DNA of 64,000 bases from Hamiltosporidium tvaerminnensis (lineage: Eukaryota > Microsporidia > Dubosqiidae). Both the position numbers and the translations under genes were made by a program. Below are positions 21,051 through 31,681 of this stretch, piece after piece. A model generated the notes under the pieces. That model was not told where the DNA came from. It worked only from the letters and a program-made list of their open reading frames with translations, and ran no database searches. The number at the start of each line of letters is the position of its first letter. Within the stretch, counting starts at the first letter, position 1. The stretch is from the NCBI GenBank assembly GCA_022605425.2, contig JAKIMF020000004.1, positions 617,501-681,500 on the forward strand. Reading direction: 5' to 3'.

Positions 21051-24000
21051 TAGTGTATTATCGATAGTAATTGTTATCATGTATCACCTAGTGCCTACGC
21101 CGGAATCATTCGAAATCATTGATTCACGTGCTGATCATAAGAGAAAATCAATAAACTTTAAGTTATCTTTTTATAAATTTTAATTTTTAACGACCACTTG
21201 TTTTTCTATGTTATCAATAACACTTGTTACATTGTAGTTGTGCGAAACAATATATATATATAAAAAAAAATTGACAACATCAATTGAAAATAAGTCCCGC
21301 AGTTTTCGTGCGTTCTTGCAATAATTGCTTAGCAGCCAAACGGATAAGTTATTATAAATATATCTCTTATGTAAGTTTGAACTTTCAAACAGTGAATAAA
21401 TAAATAAAATATAAGTTTTTGAAATCGAAAATTATTAAAATACAAAAATGTATACTATAAAGATTTCTAGACAAGATAAAAAAAAATACGATTGCTAACC
21501 AATATTGGAAGTTACTATATGCGCGTTCAATAAAAATAAAAATTTGAAAATGTATTTATTTATAAAAGAATTTTATTTTCTTCAAATTTTTTTTCTATAT
21601 TTTAATAAGTTCTACAAATTTCAAACGTCTGCTTAAAATGACCAGAATTAAATAATACGAATATCTGAACCTATTCCATTAATATTTCTAACTATCAAGG
21701 CAAAATATTATACAAGCTTATAATTTGTATTTCTTCTAAAATCATTGTATAAATAGAATCGACAATATATCTAATAATTGCTCTATTTCATCCAGCCTCC
21801 AATTCAAGGATTTCTTGCAACAATGCACTTAACTTCAGGTACACCTATACGAATATATGAGTTCTTGAAAGAAATTTGCATTTTTATGTATCTTTTTACA
21901 TGTCCTGCAAATCATTGTAAAACATTATTATTCGAAACTTATTCACAAAAAACTATTCAATATATAATTATTACCAGTTATTTGATCAACGTGAGTACAT
22001 ATGGATTTGATTTTAGTACAAACAAATTGAGTTTATTGTAAAGGTTTTGATACAAATTCTATATTTGCTGTTGCATTCGGTTAAAAAAATATCTATTTGC
22101 AAAATATTACAAATTTTGGAGATCATCATAAACTTTAAACTTTCCGAATATTTTGGATTGTGTTTGTTTAAATAAAAATTTGGGTAATATTTCGAATGTA
22201 CAAATAAATTTTGAATTCATATAAACCTAATTTAGAGTTCTATTGTAAGGAACACCAATTCGTATCTGAAATAACTAAATAAGGAAATATTATAGCTAAA
22301 AATCTGTATATAGTTTGTTCTTATGGAATTCATGACTTGCAATTTCTTCGAATTTTCTTTTTTGGCTTTTTATACGTTTTCTTTTAATTTAAATCTATAA
22401 AGAATAATGTGAATGTTTGAAATTATAAAACGATAGAATACGAAGCTACAGAATAGCCTTTTTTAAGTGAAGTAGTATATTTTTTGATCAATATAGGATA
22501 ACTTAGCAGAATTCTTACTTTATTCATATTTTCATAAACAATTTCCGTGATGGCATCTTATTTTCTTTGCTCGTCTTTCCACAAAAAGTGTATATTAACA
22601 TATCTTCATAGACAAAATAAGCAAAATCATTGCATATTTTTGGAAATATTTAGCGAAATTGGGAACGGTTAGTTCATAAACTTAGGGAGCAAAAAATATT
22701 GTTTTTAAGGCGAATTATTAAGCATTTGTTCAAAATAATGTCATTTTCGGATTTTCTAAAAACCGTACAGTCTTATGATGTAATTTTTTTCCCCTTCGGG
22801 ATTTTTTAGTTTGTATTTGCCGAATTTATATTTTTGAGGCGAAATTTGTTAAGTTTGAGCTATTCTATAATATTACTACCAAATGATATAAATAATTCAT
22901 TGATAAGCAGAAATATATATCGTTTTTCAAAAAAAGGATATTCAGAAACCAATTTTTGCTTTTCTTATATACATCATATTTTTCTTGAAAATCTTAAATA
23001 TATTATTTGATGGAAATATTTGTAAGTTCAATTTCAAGATGATGCATTAATCCCAGCAGATTCTACAGTCTCGAAATGTTACTTTGTCTGCTTCTTACTG
23101 AAATAAAATTTTCTAATTATCATTTCTTAACCAAATGCATCAAAATTTTTTATAAGAAAATTACAGAATTAAGACGATCGAAGCTATAAAATAGGTATTT
23201 CGAAAACTATCTTTAATTTTTATAATTTACTTTCCAAAATAAAAAATACACTTTATTAGACTTAAAATAAATTTACTACAAGAATATTAATTCTCTAAAA
23301 ATCTGTTAGTAAAAACCTTTTTAGAACGTTATTATTCTTCACAAAAAAGAAAAGGAAAATATAATAATTAAATTTCGCAGAAAATATTAGGTATATTATA
23401 AATAATCAAGAGATCCTAGATAATCTAACTTGTATTTTTTGAATAATTTTATAACATACTTACAAATATCATGTTAATTTCAAAAAAGTTTAAATTGTAA
23501 GCTCGATCTTCGAATTATTAAAAATTAAATTAAAAATTACAATTTGAAGTGTTAAATCATATCTTATGTTAGGATCTTACTTTCAGCTAGAATAATTTTA
23601 AATTCAAAAAAAAGATCATTGAATCAAATTATTTAATTTTTCATTTATCTATATAATTTACTGAAAGTTGTAGATTTTTAAATTTGTAAGTAATTTGTGC
23701 ATCTTATGCTGAAAAATATAAATAATATTTCAAAAGCTATTTTAATGAAATATGATATTGGACAATTGAAATCAAAACAATTGTAATGATGTATTTACTG
23801 AGTTTATAAAGTTTATAATATCGACTTAATAAAACACTGACTTAATTTAATTCTGATATAGTTGGAATATCAGTGAAAACCCATTTGTTTTATATAAATT
23901 TGTCTCATGTAAGATAAACAATAGTTTTCGGTTCGGTCTTGGCAAAAGTCGCAAATAAAAATTTTGTAACATTAGTATTCTATTTACAAAAAAATTATGA

Positions 24001-24585
24001 AAAATGATTGCTTTATTTTGAATCTGGATGCCAAGTTTTCACTACTATGTAGGAAAATTTAAAAACAGAACCAGTTCGACTTTTTTCCAAAAAAACTTAC
24101 AATTTTCTATGAAAGTCACTATGCTAGTTTGCTATTTATTGTATTGTTGGAAATATAAAATGATTATTAACGGGTGGATTAATCTTTAATAGACAAATTA
24201 ATAATACAATTCTTTATTTTACCCAATTTGCAAAGAAATAGTCAAAAAATATCTACAAAATAGCGAATTTGAATCTATTATTTTGAATTAAATAGTAAAT
24301 CAAAGTAGAATCTTGATTCTTTGTTTTTAAATAAAATTATTTAAAGATCATATTAAGGCTTTCTTTAAATAAAGAAACATTTCAAGTCCATTTTTAATCT
24401 TCTTTTTTTGTTTTGTACACTGCGAATTTTTTTATTATACAAAACAAGTTATGTACCAAAGTATTATATTGTTGATTCGAAAAACATAACCAACATATAT
24501 TTTTTTATTTCATTGATTACAAAGCATCTTTTTAATTTAATCAATAGAAAAAATAATAAGCGCAATGCAAATCTTTATTCAAAAA
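21051..24585. other. 3.5-kb gene desert
   Basis: Uniform AT-rich DNA. The longest open frame (21778-22041) starts with TTG, resembles nothing I know and has no start-proximal C-run, so I do not call it. The first ~350 bp have slightly higher GC and may still belong to the piggyBac element or its 3' UTR. No tRNA boxes, tandem arrays or recognisable element motifs were seen. Confidence 0.45.
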
Positions 24586-24923
24586 TATCACAAATTTTTA
24601 AAACAGTGGCAAATGTTATATTTGTTTTCATGAGATTAACACATTTCTAGGTTTAACATAAATAACTGCTACCCCACACTCCATAAATACCCTCTGCAAT
24701 ACCTACATTCCAACGCCTTTCATCTAACACGTGTGTAGAACCTAACTAATGGGCGAGGCAGTTACCCGGAATTCGTTAATGTCCGTTGCATGAAGTGTGA
24801 TCGAAGGCCGAAACCCCCTGGGCTCCCCCAAGACTATGCAGCATTCCCACCTACTCTACACTTTCGGAACCCAATAAACTTCTAGCTAAGATATATTTCA
24901 GAGACTTACATGGGGTCCACCTA
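24586..24923 (+). repeat. Dispersed repeat, copy B (5' half only)
   Basis: Matches the first ~340 bp of copies A (2872) and C (29126): the left TATCACA edge, TGTTATATTTG, the C-rich block, GGCGAGGCAGTTACC, TGATCGAAGGC, GGGCTCCC, GACTATGCAGCATTCCCAC and GAGACTTACATGGGGTCCA. Similarity stops abruptly after GGGGTCCACCTA, so the right half has been lost or replaced. It lies downstream of the reverse-strand gene at 25449. Confidence 0.75.
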
Positions 24924-25448
24924 AAATATTTATAATATAATGAATATATAAATTAATATCTTAAATAATAAAATTCAAAGTTATAAAATTTAATCCAAAT
25001 TTTGATAGAAAAATACTTTAATTTAAGTAAAATAATATATTGTTTAAAAAATGACCAACTTCTCCGTGCTGCAGCTCTTTATGAACACCAGCATCTACAG
25101 TATATTATTTAATATATATATAATACAATATCATATATAAAAAGGGTAGATTAAAAATAGCAAAAAAACTGCTTTAATTAAAAAATATTAAAGACATATA
25201 ATGAACAGAAACTATTTATTATGACTTTTTAACATATTTTTTATAATAACTTAGAAATAAGAAAAATAAATTAAAAATTACAAAGAGATTGCACTAACCG
25301 TGTAATCTCATACTTACGAGTCTAAATTTTTTATAAGATAGTAAGATGAAATTTGTTAAATATATATTTAATAAAATGAAATTTAAATAGCTTTCAGAAT
25401 CGAATAAATATATTTAATCTACCGGAAATGTATAGAAAAATGTAAAAA
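24924..25448. other. Spacer, nothing recognised
   Basis: AT-rich DNA with no supported frame. It contains the 3' flank of the reverse-strand gene that ends at 25449. Confidence 0.45.
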
Positions 25449-26510
25449 TTACGTTTGTTTTAGACATATTGATTCCAATCCTGTATATTTAAATCTTTTC
25501 CCGTTATTATCATGCTTGTAAACATTTTTGTTGAACAATATATATTCACCAATTTCTAATTCTAATCCATTAAGTACAGAAATATATAAATCAATAGATT
25601 TTTCATTTATGACTTCTGTTTCTGTTATGAGATTTATACCTTCTTTTTCTAAATATATCAAAGAATTATTTTTTAACGAACCGCAATAAACTTTTGTACC
25701 ATTTGCTATAAAACAGGTATCGAAATATATAAAAAACATTTTGTTGTCTTTTTTATAAATGGAAATTTCATTAGAATTATTTTTTTCAATTCTTTCTTCC
25801 ATGTATTTAAGTATACTTTCCTCATAAGAAAATGCTTCTTTCATCCAATCGTAAAATAAATATTTTTTTATTCCGTTTGCAAAAACAACTTCGAAATAAA
25901 TTTGTGTATCTTTTTCTAAAAGTCTAGATAAAACCGATTCTTTAATTAAATATAAACAAGAAGATGAAATAGAAGTTTCTTTACCTTGAAGTGAATCTAA
26001 ATCATTGGTTTTAGAATAATCAAGTATAAATGAACATAACTCATCATATTTATTTCTTTTTTTGGGTATAAAATTATGAGATATTGGTAAAGTTATTGGA
26101 ACAGTATTATCTATAACATTTATGATTTCACATTTAATTTCTTTTTTCGTAATTTCTTCTATTTTTTTGTATTTTTTAGAAAGAATGTCTTTAAATTTCG
26201 AATTTAAATTTTCTGAAAACCATTTATTTACATGAAAAAAGGCGGTATTTTTTTTAATCTGTTTTCTTATATAATTCTGGTTATTCCATGAAGATCCGTC
26301 TGGAAATGAAATATCATATATAGAAGGAATAGAATTTTTCCCTATAAAACGGTTTTTATAAAACAGAAAATTTTCATATGAAAAATTAAGTGAAAATGTT
26401 TTCTTAGAATAATATCGTAAATTTTCTTTCTTTGGTATTTCAATTTTTGTAAGATTGTTTTCTTCATTTTCTTCAGAACTAGAAGAACATAATATATAAT
26501 TGTCAGACAT
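25449..26510 (-). CDS. Hypothetical protein, 353 aa
   Basis: A complete frame with typical AT-rich codon use. I do not recognise the family. The open frame extends 12 codons further upstream, to an ATG at 26546. The internal ATG at 26510 (MSDNYIL) is preceded 8 nt upstream by CCC (GGG on the + strand at 26519-26521), matching the start motif of other genes here, so I prefer it. The product starts with a Ser/Glu-rich acidic segment (SSSSEENEENN), then a basic, helix-prone region with Lys clusters to about residue 165. The second half is probably mixed alpha/beta with alternating hydrophobic strands (IYFEVVF, MFFIYFD, TKVYCGS) and no membrane helix. Cytoplasmic or nuclear location is likely. 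A microsporidian-specific protein, or a very divergent copy of a known one, are equally possible. Confidence 0.75.
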   Translation of the reverse strand: MSDNYILCSSSSEENEENNLTKIEIPKKENLRYYSKKTFSLNFSYENFLFYKNRFIGKNSIPSIYDISFPDGSSWNNQNYIRKQIKKNTAFFHVNKWFSENLNSKFKDILSKKYKKIEEITKKEIKCEIINVIDNTVPITLPISHNFIPKKRNKYDELCSFILDYSKTNDLDSLQGKETSISSSCLYLIKESVLSRLLEKDTQIYFEVVFANGIKKYLFYDWMKEAFSYEESILKYMEERIEKNNSNEISIYKKDNKMFFIYFDTCFIANGTKVYCGSLKNNSLIYLEKEGINLITETEVINEKSIDLYISVLNGLELEIGEYILFNKNVYKHDNNGKRFKYTGLESICLKQT

Positions 26511-26518
26511 AAATATGA

Positions 26519-26521
26519 GGG
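26519..26521 (-). promoter_or_regulatory. CCC start-proximal motif
   Basis: Reads ACCCTC on the minus strand, just before the ATG at 26510. It decides between that start and the upstream in-frame ATG at 26546, which lies on the wrong side of the motif. Confidence 0.45.
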
Positions 26522-26546
26522 TAAATTCTAAATAGAAATTTTGCAT

Positions 26547-27170
26547 TAAAAATACATATCGATTTCAAAAATATAAATTGAGAAGATTAAATATTTTCGC
26601 GTTCTAAAATACCAAGCCATATTTTCTATATAATTTTTAATTTTTATAACATTCATTATTTTTTATAAATTACTTTTTTTGCAAAACCTCTATGTTCTTA
26701 TGATTTCCTATTATTCTTATCTATCCTCTGATATCACACTGTTGCTCAATTTCTCCTATCCACACTATCTTAACATTTGATTTGAAATAATATATTAAGA
26801 CGTGGTAAATTTGGACATAATGGCAAATGAAATATATTTTTTTGTTTTTACTTCTTTTTTTTTTGCAGTTTTCTGGTTTTGTTTTTCTTAATGTTTTCAA
26901 AACGCAAAAAGTATTTTAAATATTTAGATAATGGCTTAACTAATATAAAACCCCATATAAATTTAGTCTAAACTTTAACTTCTTCTTTTTTTTTATTTTT
27001 TTATTTGACACGTAAACAAACATATGTAGTAACTAAATGCTAAAGAATAAAGTGATAAAAGCAAGAAAGAAAAAGAGGTTCCGGCCAACATATTCGAAAA
27101 CAGAGTAAAATAATTGTGTTTAAGTCGGAAGATACAACAATGAAAATGTTACATATTTATGAATACTCAA
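26547..27170. other. Intergenic, nothing recognised
   Basis: AT-rich upstream flank of the reverse-strand gene. No frame, array or RNA gene seen. Confidence 0.45.
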
Positions 27171-27660
27171 TTTAATTGACACTTAAAAAAAATATCTACG
27201 GAGCTTTTAGACAATTAAAAAGGCTTCACAGCCAATAAAAGATTCATTTTATTTATGTTTGATAATTTTGGTGTTCTAATGACAATACAATCTGATAACG
27301 GTCGAATTTCAAAAATACACTCCTTGGAGAGCCCATCGTTGACCTAAATATTTAGTATACATAGAAGAATATACAAAGCAATATTTACAGTCGTATTTAA
27401 CATGTAGATCAGGCTATAAAAATATTATTAGCAAATAAAGTGCATTTTTGATGAGAAAAAAATGATTTAAACATCTTAAAAAGTTTTTTATGCATACAAC
27501 TAAGCCTTAAATAGTATAAAAGGAAAAGTAGTATTTATACTTCTGTTAGATAGCCAAGATTTAATAATTCACTTTCTCGAAGCATAATAATTGAAAAGAA
27601 GCAGGTATAACACGCCTTCTATTTGCATACGTTCGGTTGTAGTTATTTCAGATGAAAATG
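27171..27660 (+). mobile_element. Integrase remnant, second copy
   Basis: The short readable core is FDNFGVLMTIQSDNGR around 27258-27305, corresponding to the 'iFG-P-ILQSDNGREF' signature that is better kept at 8.4 kb. The upstream bases (about 27210-27255, FTANKRFILFM) align with the segment between the two catalytic Asp. Nothing after 27.4 kb can be read as protein with confidence. The whole is heavily mutated and cannot encode a protein. Confidence 0.45.
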
Positions 27661-29125
27661 CAAAAGATACAATGTAGAAGTAATTGGCTTCCTGTTATGT
27701 TCTTAAATAATAAACTCAACTAGAAAAACCAACAATTGATATAATAACTTTAATATTGAGAAGTATAACAATTTAAAGGCATAGTAGAATTTAAATTTTG
27801 AAATTTTAAAGACAAAAAACCGGAAAATATGATTTTATTCAATTTTTGTCTTTTTGAGTAAGGTTTTAATGAAAAAAAGTTTGGCACGAATACAGAGTTA
27901 AAAGAGAAAATTTCTGTTTCATACAGTAATCAAATTTCTATTATGAAATGTAATTTTAATGAATAACAAGTTTGAAGTAAAAAATCATGAATTTGATATT
28001 CAAACAGTTTATAAATACATAAAAAAGCGTATTTGCATTTATTGTTTTTTTCAAATTTGAATCTTTGCACATTTTCTTACTATCCGGTAATAGTGGCAAT
28101 TTTTAACAGGTTTTTTTTTGGTGAAAACTTAAACTATGTAACTATAAAAAAAATTTCAATTTGATTCACACATTCGAGTTTAGAAGGATAATCACTTATT
28201 CTTTAAATATATGTGGGATTTGTAATAAAATATTGGAACAACCGAGTATATAAAAATATATATGCAATAAAAGTGGAATCTATTAGAAATAACCTAGGAT
28301 ATTTATATTTGCGGAAGTTTTTAGATCGCGAAAATTAATATTTGAAATGATTTTTAATTTAACGAATTAAATTTGCAATTGAGGAGAGACGATAAACACA
28401 TTAAAAATCTTCTTCTTGATAGTGAGCAAGTGAATTTTGTGTGAAAATAATTGTTTCGCTTTTTGGTGGAGTAAAAATCATACTATGATTTTAGTTGTTC
28501 TACGCAGAATTGTATAAGAAGCATAAGTTCTACAAAACTGTAATTTTTTTGCAATAAAAATATTTGTTGTTTTTGATGTACCGAGATTAAAAAAATTAAA
28601 CTTATGGAGAATTGTCATGAAAATGTATGGAAGCACATCCTTGTCCGGTTAGATTACAAGATGTGAGGCCTAAATGATACAAAAAATACCCTTTAAAAAA
28701 CAAAAAAACCAAGTAACAGGCTATACCTATTCTAATGACATTGAAGAATATATGTTAACCTATGAGTCGAAATATTTTAGCGAAAGTCTATTCGGTTCGA
28801 AAAGTGTAGAATATGTTGGAATTCTGCTGCTTTTGAGCGATTATAGTTGGCTTATAACTGCGATAAAATACCAGCCAGCAGATATTAACGAAATTCAAGA
28901 AATGCTTCGTTTAGTAGATGTTTCTTAAACATTTTTCGATTAAAAACTTCAGGAGTTATGTATTCAAAGGATACCAATGTGGTGTCGAGGAATATTAGTA
29001 CTCTATGTTAACTTAACTATACCTTAATGATGTGATAACAATATTTAATGGGCCATTTAGTACAAAGAATGATATGTTTTTAATTAAAAATTTATTAATT
29101 CTTGTTTTATAACGTTATTTAAAAG
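27661..29125. other. Intergenic with one unsupported small frame
   Basis: The only ATG-started frame of note is 28674-28928 (84 codons, MIQKIPFKKQK...). Its hydrophobic centre and normal composition make it look protein-like, but it has no start-proximal C-run and no relative that I know. It may be a scrap of the integrase element. The rest shows nothing. Confidence 0.35.
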
Positions 29126-29861
29126 TATCACATCTTTTTACAATAGTGGCAAGTGTTATATTTGTTTTCATGACATTAACGCAGTTCTAGGTTTAACATA
29201 AATAACTGCTACCCCAACACTCGATCAGTACCCCCTGAGATATCTACATCCAAAAGCCTTTCATCAACCAGGTGTGTAGCATCTAATTAATAGGCGAGGC
29301 AGTTACCAGGAGTCGTTAATTTCCGTTACATAGAGTGTGATTGAAAGCTGAAGCCCCGCTGGGCTCCTTCAAGACTATGCAGCATTCCAACTTACTCTAT
29401 GCTTTCTAAACTTATACACTTCTAGCTAAAATTATTTCTTAAGCGTTCCTAAGGTTATCCTGGACATGCAATGTCATATCAAAAGGTATAACCTGATACT
29501 TAGCTTTCGCGGCGTTAAATGGTTTTTATTTTTATATCTCCCAGGCGCTAAGTCTTCAAACCCGAGTGAGCAAGGCTGGTTTCCATGCTTTTACATAAAA
29601 ATTAATTAAAATTTCAGCTGCGGTCTGCAATCTGGTTACATAAAAAACTACAATATAATTTGTAGAAAAAGTTTTTCCATTTCTTAGACCTCTCCTCCTC
29701 ATAACGACTCCCATGGAACAACCGAAGATGTAGTGTGGTTTTATTCCCACAAAAAATACCAAACAATGATCCTCATACCAGTTTCACAAACTCATTGCAA
29801 AGCAGAAAGTTTTTTATGTGGCTATCGACTCTCCACCCTTGTTTTATAACAATATTTACTA
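29126..29861 (+). repeat. Dispersed ~740-bp non-coding repeat, copy C
   Basis: Full-length copy, co-linear with copy A (2872-3609) from TATCACATC to AATATTTACTA. The differences are mostly single-base changes and short indels. It contains the C-rich block, GGGCTCC, GCAGCATTCC, AATGTCATATCAA, TATCTCCCAGGCGCTAAGTC and GTGTGGTTTTATT landmarks. The 68-codon frame on the reverse strand inside it is not kept in other copies, so I treat it as chance. It ends about 60 bp upstream of a CCCC-ATG, so like copy A it lies directly before a gene on the same strand. Confidence 0.8.
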
Positions 29862-29941
29862 GTTTTTAATATTATATGAAAAAAAGTTCGTTTATTTAAT
29901 ATATTAATATAGCAACCCCATGTTAGTGCCTCCTATATATT

Positions 29942-31681
29942 TTGTTTGTTCAAAATAGTAATATTATAAGAAGATTACCTATAAAAAGTTATATTGCGAG
30001 AAGAGGGTTCGCCTTTTCCAATTACCGTTCCAACAACGACTCTTTTGACCCTGAAATACAAAAAAATAACGATATTGAGAATAAGCAAAAAATGAAGCAA
30101 TTATTGATAAAATGTGTTGACTCTAATCCATCATATAAAAATATATTTGAGAATTTGGATAAAAAAGATTACAAATCCTATTTTTCTTTCTTGAAGTCAT
30201 ATATCACAGACAATATGAAAACAAATCTTCAAATCAAAAAAGATGAAATTTTTCCTTTGGAAATGAAAGCTTCGATGCAATTTTTAGCCGATCCCGCAAA
30301 TTATAACCCAGAAAGTGCTCTCAATCCAGACTCTAATGATTATTCATATGAATTGCATAATATAGGCATGAAATTCAATATTGTATTTAACATTTTGTAT
30401 TCAATTTTTCTTTTCAAAGAAATGAACATTATAAACGCGATAAATCAATATTTTTCTTCAAATTCACAATATCTTACCAGCAATAAAATGAAAATATCAA
30501 TTTTTAGTTATTACCAATTTTTTAGTTTAGTAGCATCTAGATTTAATAAAATTCATTTCGAAAATTTAAGCATTTGGAAATATTATTTAAAAAAAAACAA
30601 TTCTGAAAATCTCTTTTTGATAATAATCATTCTTTCAAAGTATGTAACTCATGAATTATATTGCAATTCCAATTTTGTTATATTATCAAGTCTTTTGGAA
30701 GAAATTGAAGAAGAGAAAAATATTTTACAAGATATTTTGTATGAAAATGGATGTTCAAATATTCTAGAAATATTTCGTCTTGATCTATGCCCACTTAATA
30801 TATTTATCGATGATGAAATCCAAATAAAAAGTTTTTTATCTGCGTATTTGAAAGAAAGTTATAGAAATATTGCTTCAAATGGTAATATTTGGATTCAAAA
30901 TAATTTGAAAAAAGAATATCATGGAATATATTTTCATGTTAAAAATTTTTTTAAAGAAAAAATGATGAAGTCACTAGAAACAAAATATTCGAAAGATACA
31001 ATTCAAATACTTTTGCATTATGCTGATATGATGTTTTTACTGAATTCAAATTCTTGTTTATCGATAAAAGATTATTTTAAAATTCTTTCATTCATATTTT
31101 TTAATCATTTAAATATCAAAGAAGAAAATTTATTGGATTCAGATGGTTCTTTAAACGTAGAAGAGTTTTTAAAATTGAATTATAATTGTAAAACTTATTT
31201 TGACATTTGTGGCAACACATTTTTCGAAATTGAAATGTTAGATAATTTATTAGATGTTATGACGCTTATTGTAGTTGCTTTGTCCAATGAGAAATTAGAT
31301 GTGAAATATGTCAAAAAACAAATTAGTCTATCGTTTTTGGTCGGATTTATGGACATTGTTCCAACAAAAATACACAAATCTATGTATGACATTTTCCATA
31401 CAAATGCCTGGTACTTTGATCCAATAGGTATGGCGACCATTAGAATTCTTTATTTTAATGATTATAAAATACTTGACAATATTTCCAACCTAAAAAATGC
31501 TGGATTGGAGAAACAAATATATCATACATTGTTGTTATTTAAGAAAAAAGATGGCCCTTTTACGATAAATACTGAAAATATTGTGATTCTAAATGATACA
31601 AGAAAAAATTTAGAAATGCTTACAAGTATTGAATATAAAAATCTATTATTTTTTATTAATTTATTTATGTCTAAGAATTGA
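29942..31681 (+). CDS. Hypothetical helical protein, ~580 aa, start uncertain
   Basis: A long coding frame open from the TAG at 29924-29926 to 31681. I do not recognise the product. It is alpha-helical and Lys/Asn/Phe-rich, with several long hydrophobic helices (for example LFLIIIILSKY near residue 225) but no clear signal peptide. The start is unresolved. The first in-frame ATG is codon 51 (30092), yet the sequence before it (RRLPIKSYIARRGFAF, an Arg-rich leader) looks coding, and the frame opens only with a TTG at 29942. A CCCC-ATG at 29920 is a typical start for this genome, but it is in another frame and closes after 12 codons. A one-base indel between 29922 and 29955 would join the two. 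The dispersed repeat copy C lies immediately upstream. Confidence 0.65.
   Translation: MFVQNSNIIRRLPIKSYIARRGFAFSNYRSNNDSFDPEIQKNNDIENKQKMKQLLIKCVDSNPSYKNIFENLDKKDYKSYFSFLKSYITDNMKTNLQIKKDEIFPLEMKASMQFLADPANYNPESALNPDSNDYSYELHNIGMKFNIVFNILYSIFLFKEMNIINAINQYFSSNSQYLTSNKMKISIFSYYQFFSLVASRFNKIHFENLSIWKYYLKKNNSENLFLIIIILSKYVTHELYCNSNFVILSSLLEEIEEEKNILQDILYENGCSNILEIFRLDLCPLNIFIDDEIQIKSFLSAYLKESYRNIASNGNIWIQNNLKKEYHGIYFHVKNFFKEKMMKSLETKYSKDTIQILLHYADMMFLLNSNSCLSIKDYFKILSFIFFNHLNIKEENLLDSDGSLNVEEFLKLNYNCKTYFDICGNTFFEIEMLDNLLDVMTLIVVALSNEKLDVKYVKKQISLSFLVGFMDIVPTKIHKSMYDIFHTNAWYFDPIGMATIRILYFNDYKILDNISNLKNAGLEKQIYHTLLLFKKKDGPFTINTENIVILNDTRKNLEMLTSIEYKNLLFFINLFMSKN

Noticed and set aside
29556-29762. 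68-aa reverse frame in repeat copy C
   Set aside because: It is not open at the corresponding place in copy A or D, so it is not the coding product of the repeat family.
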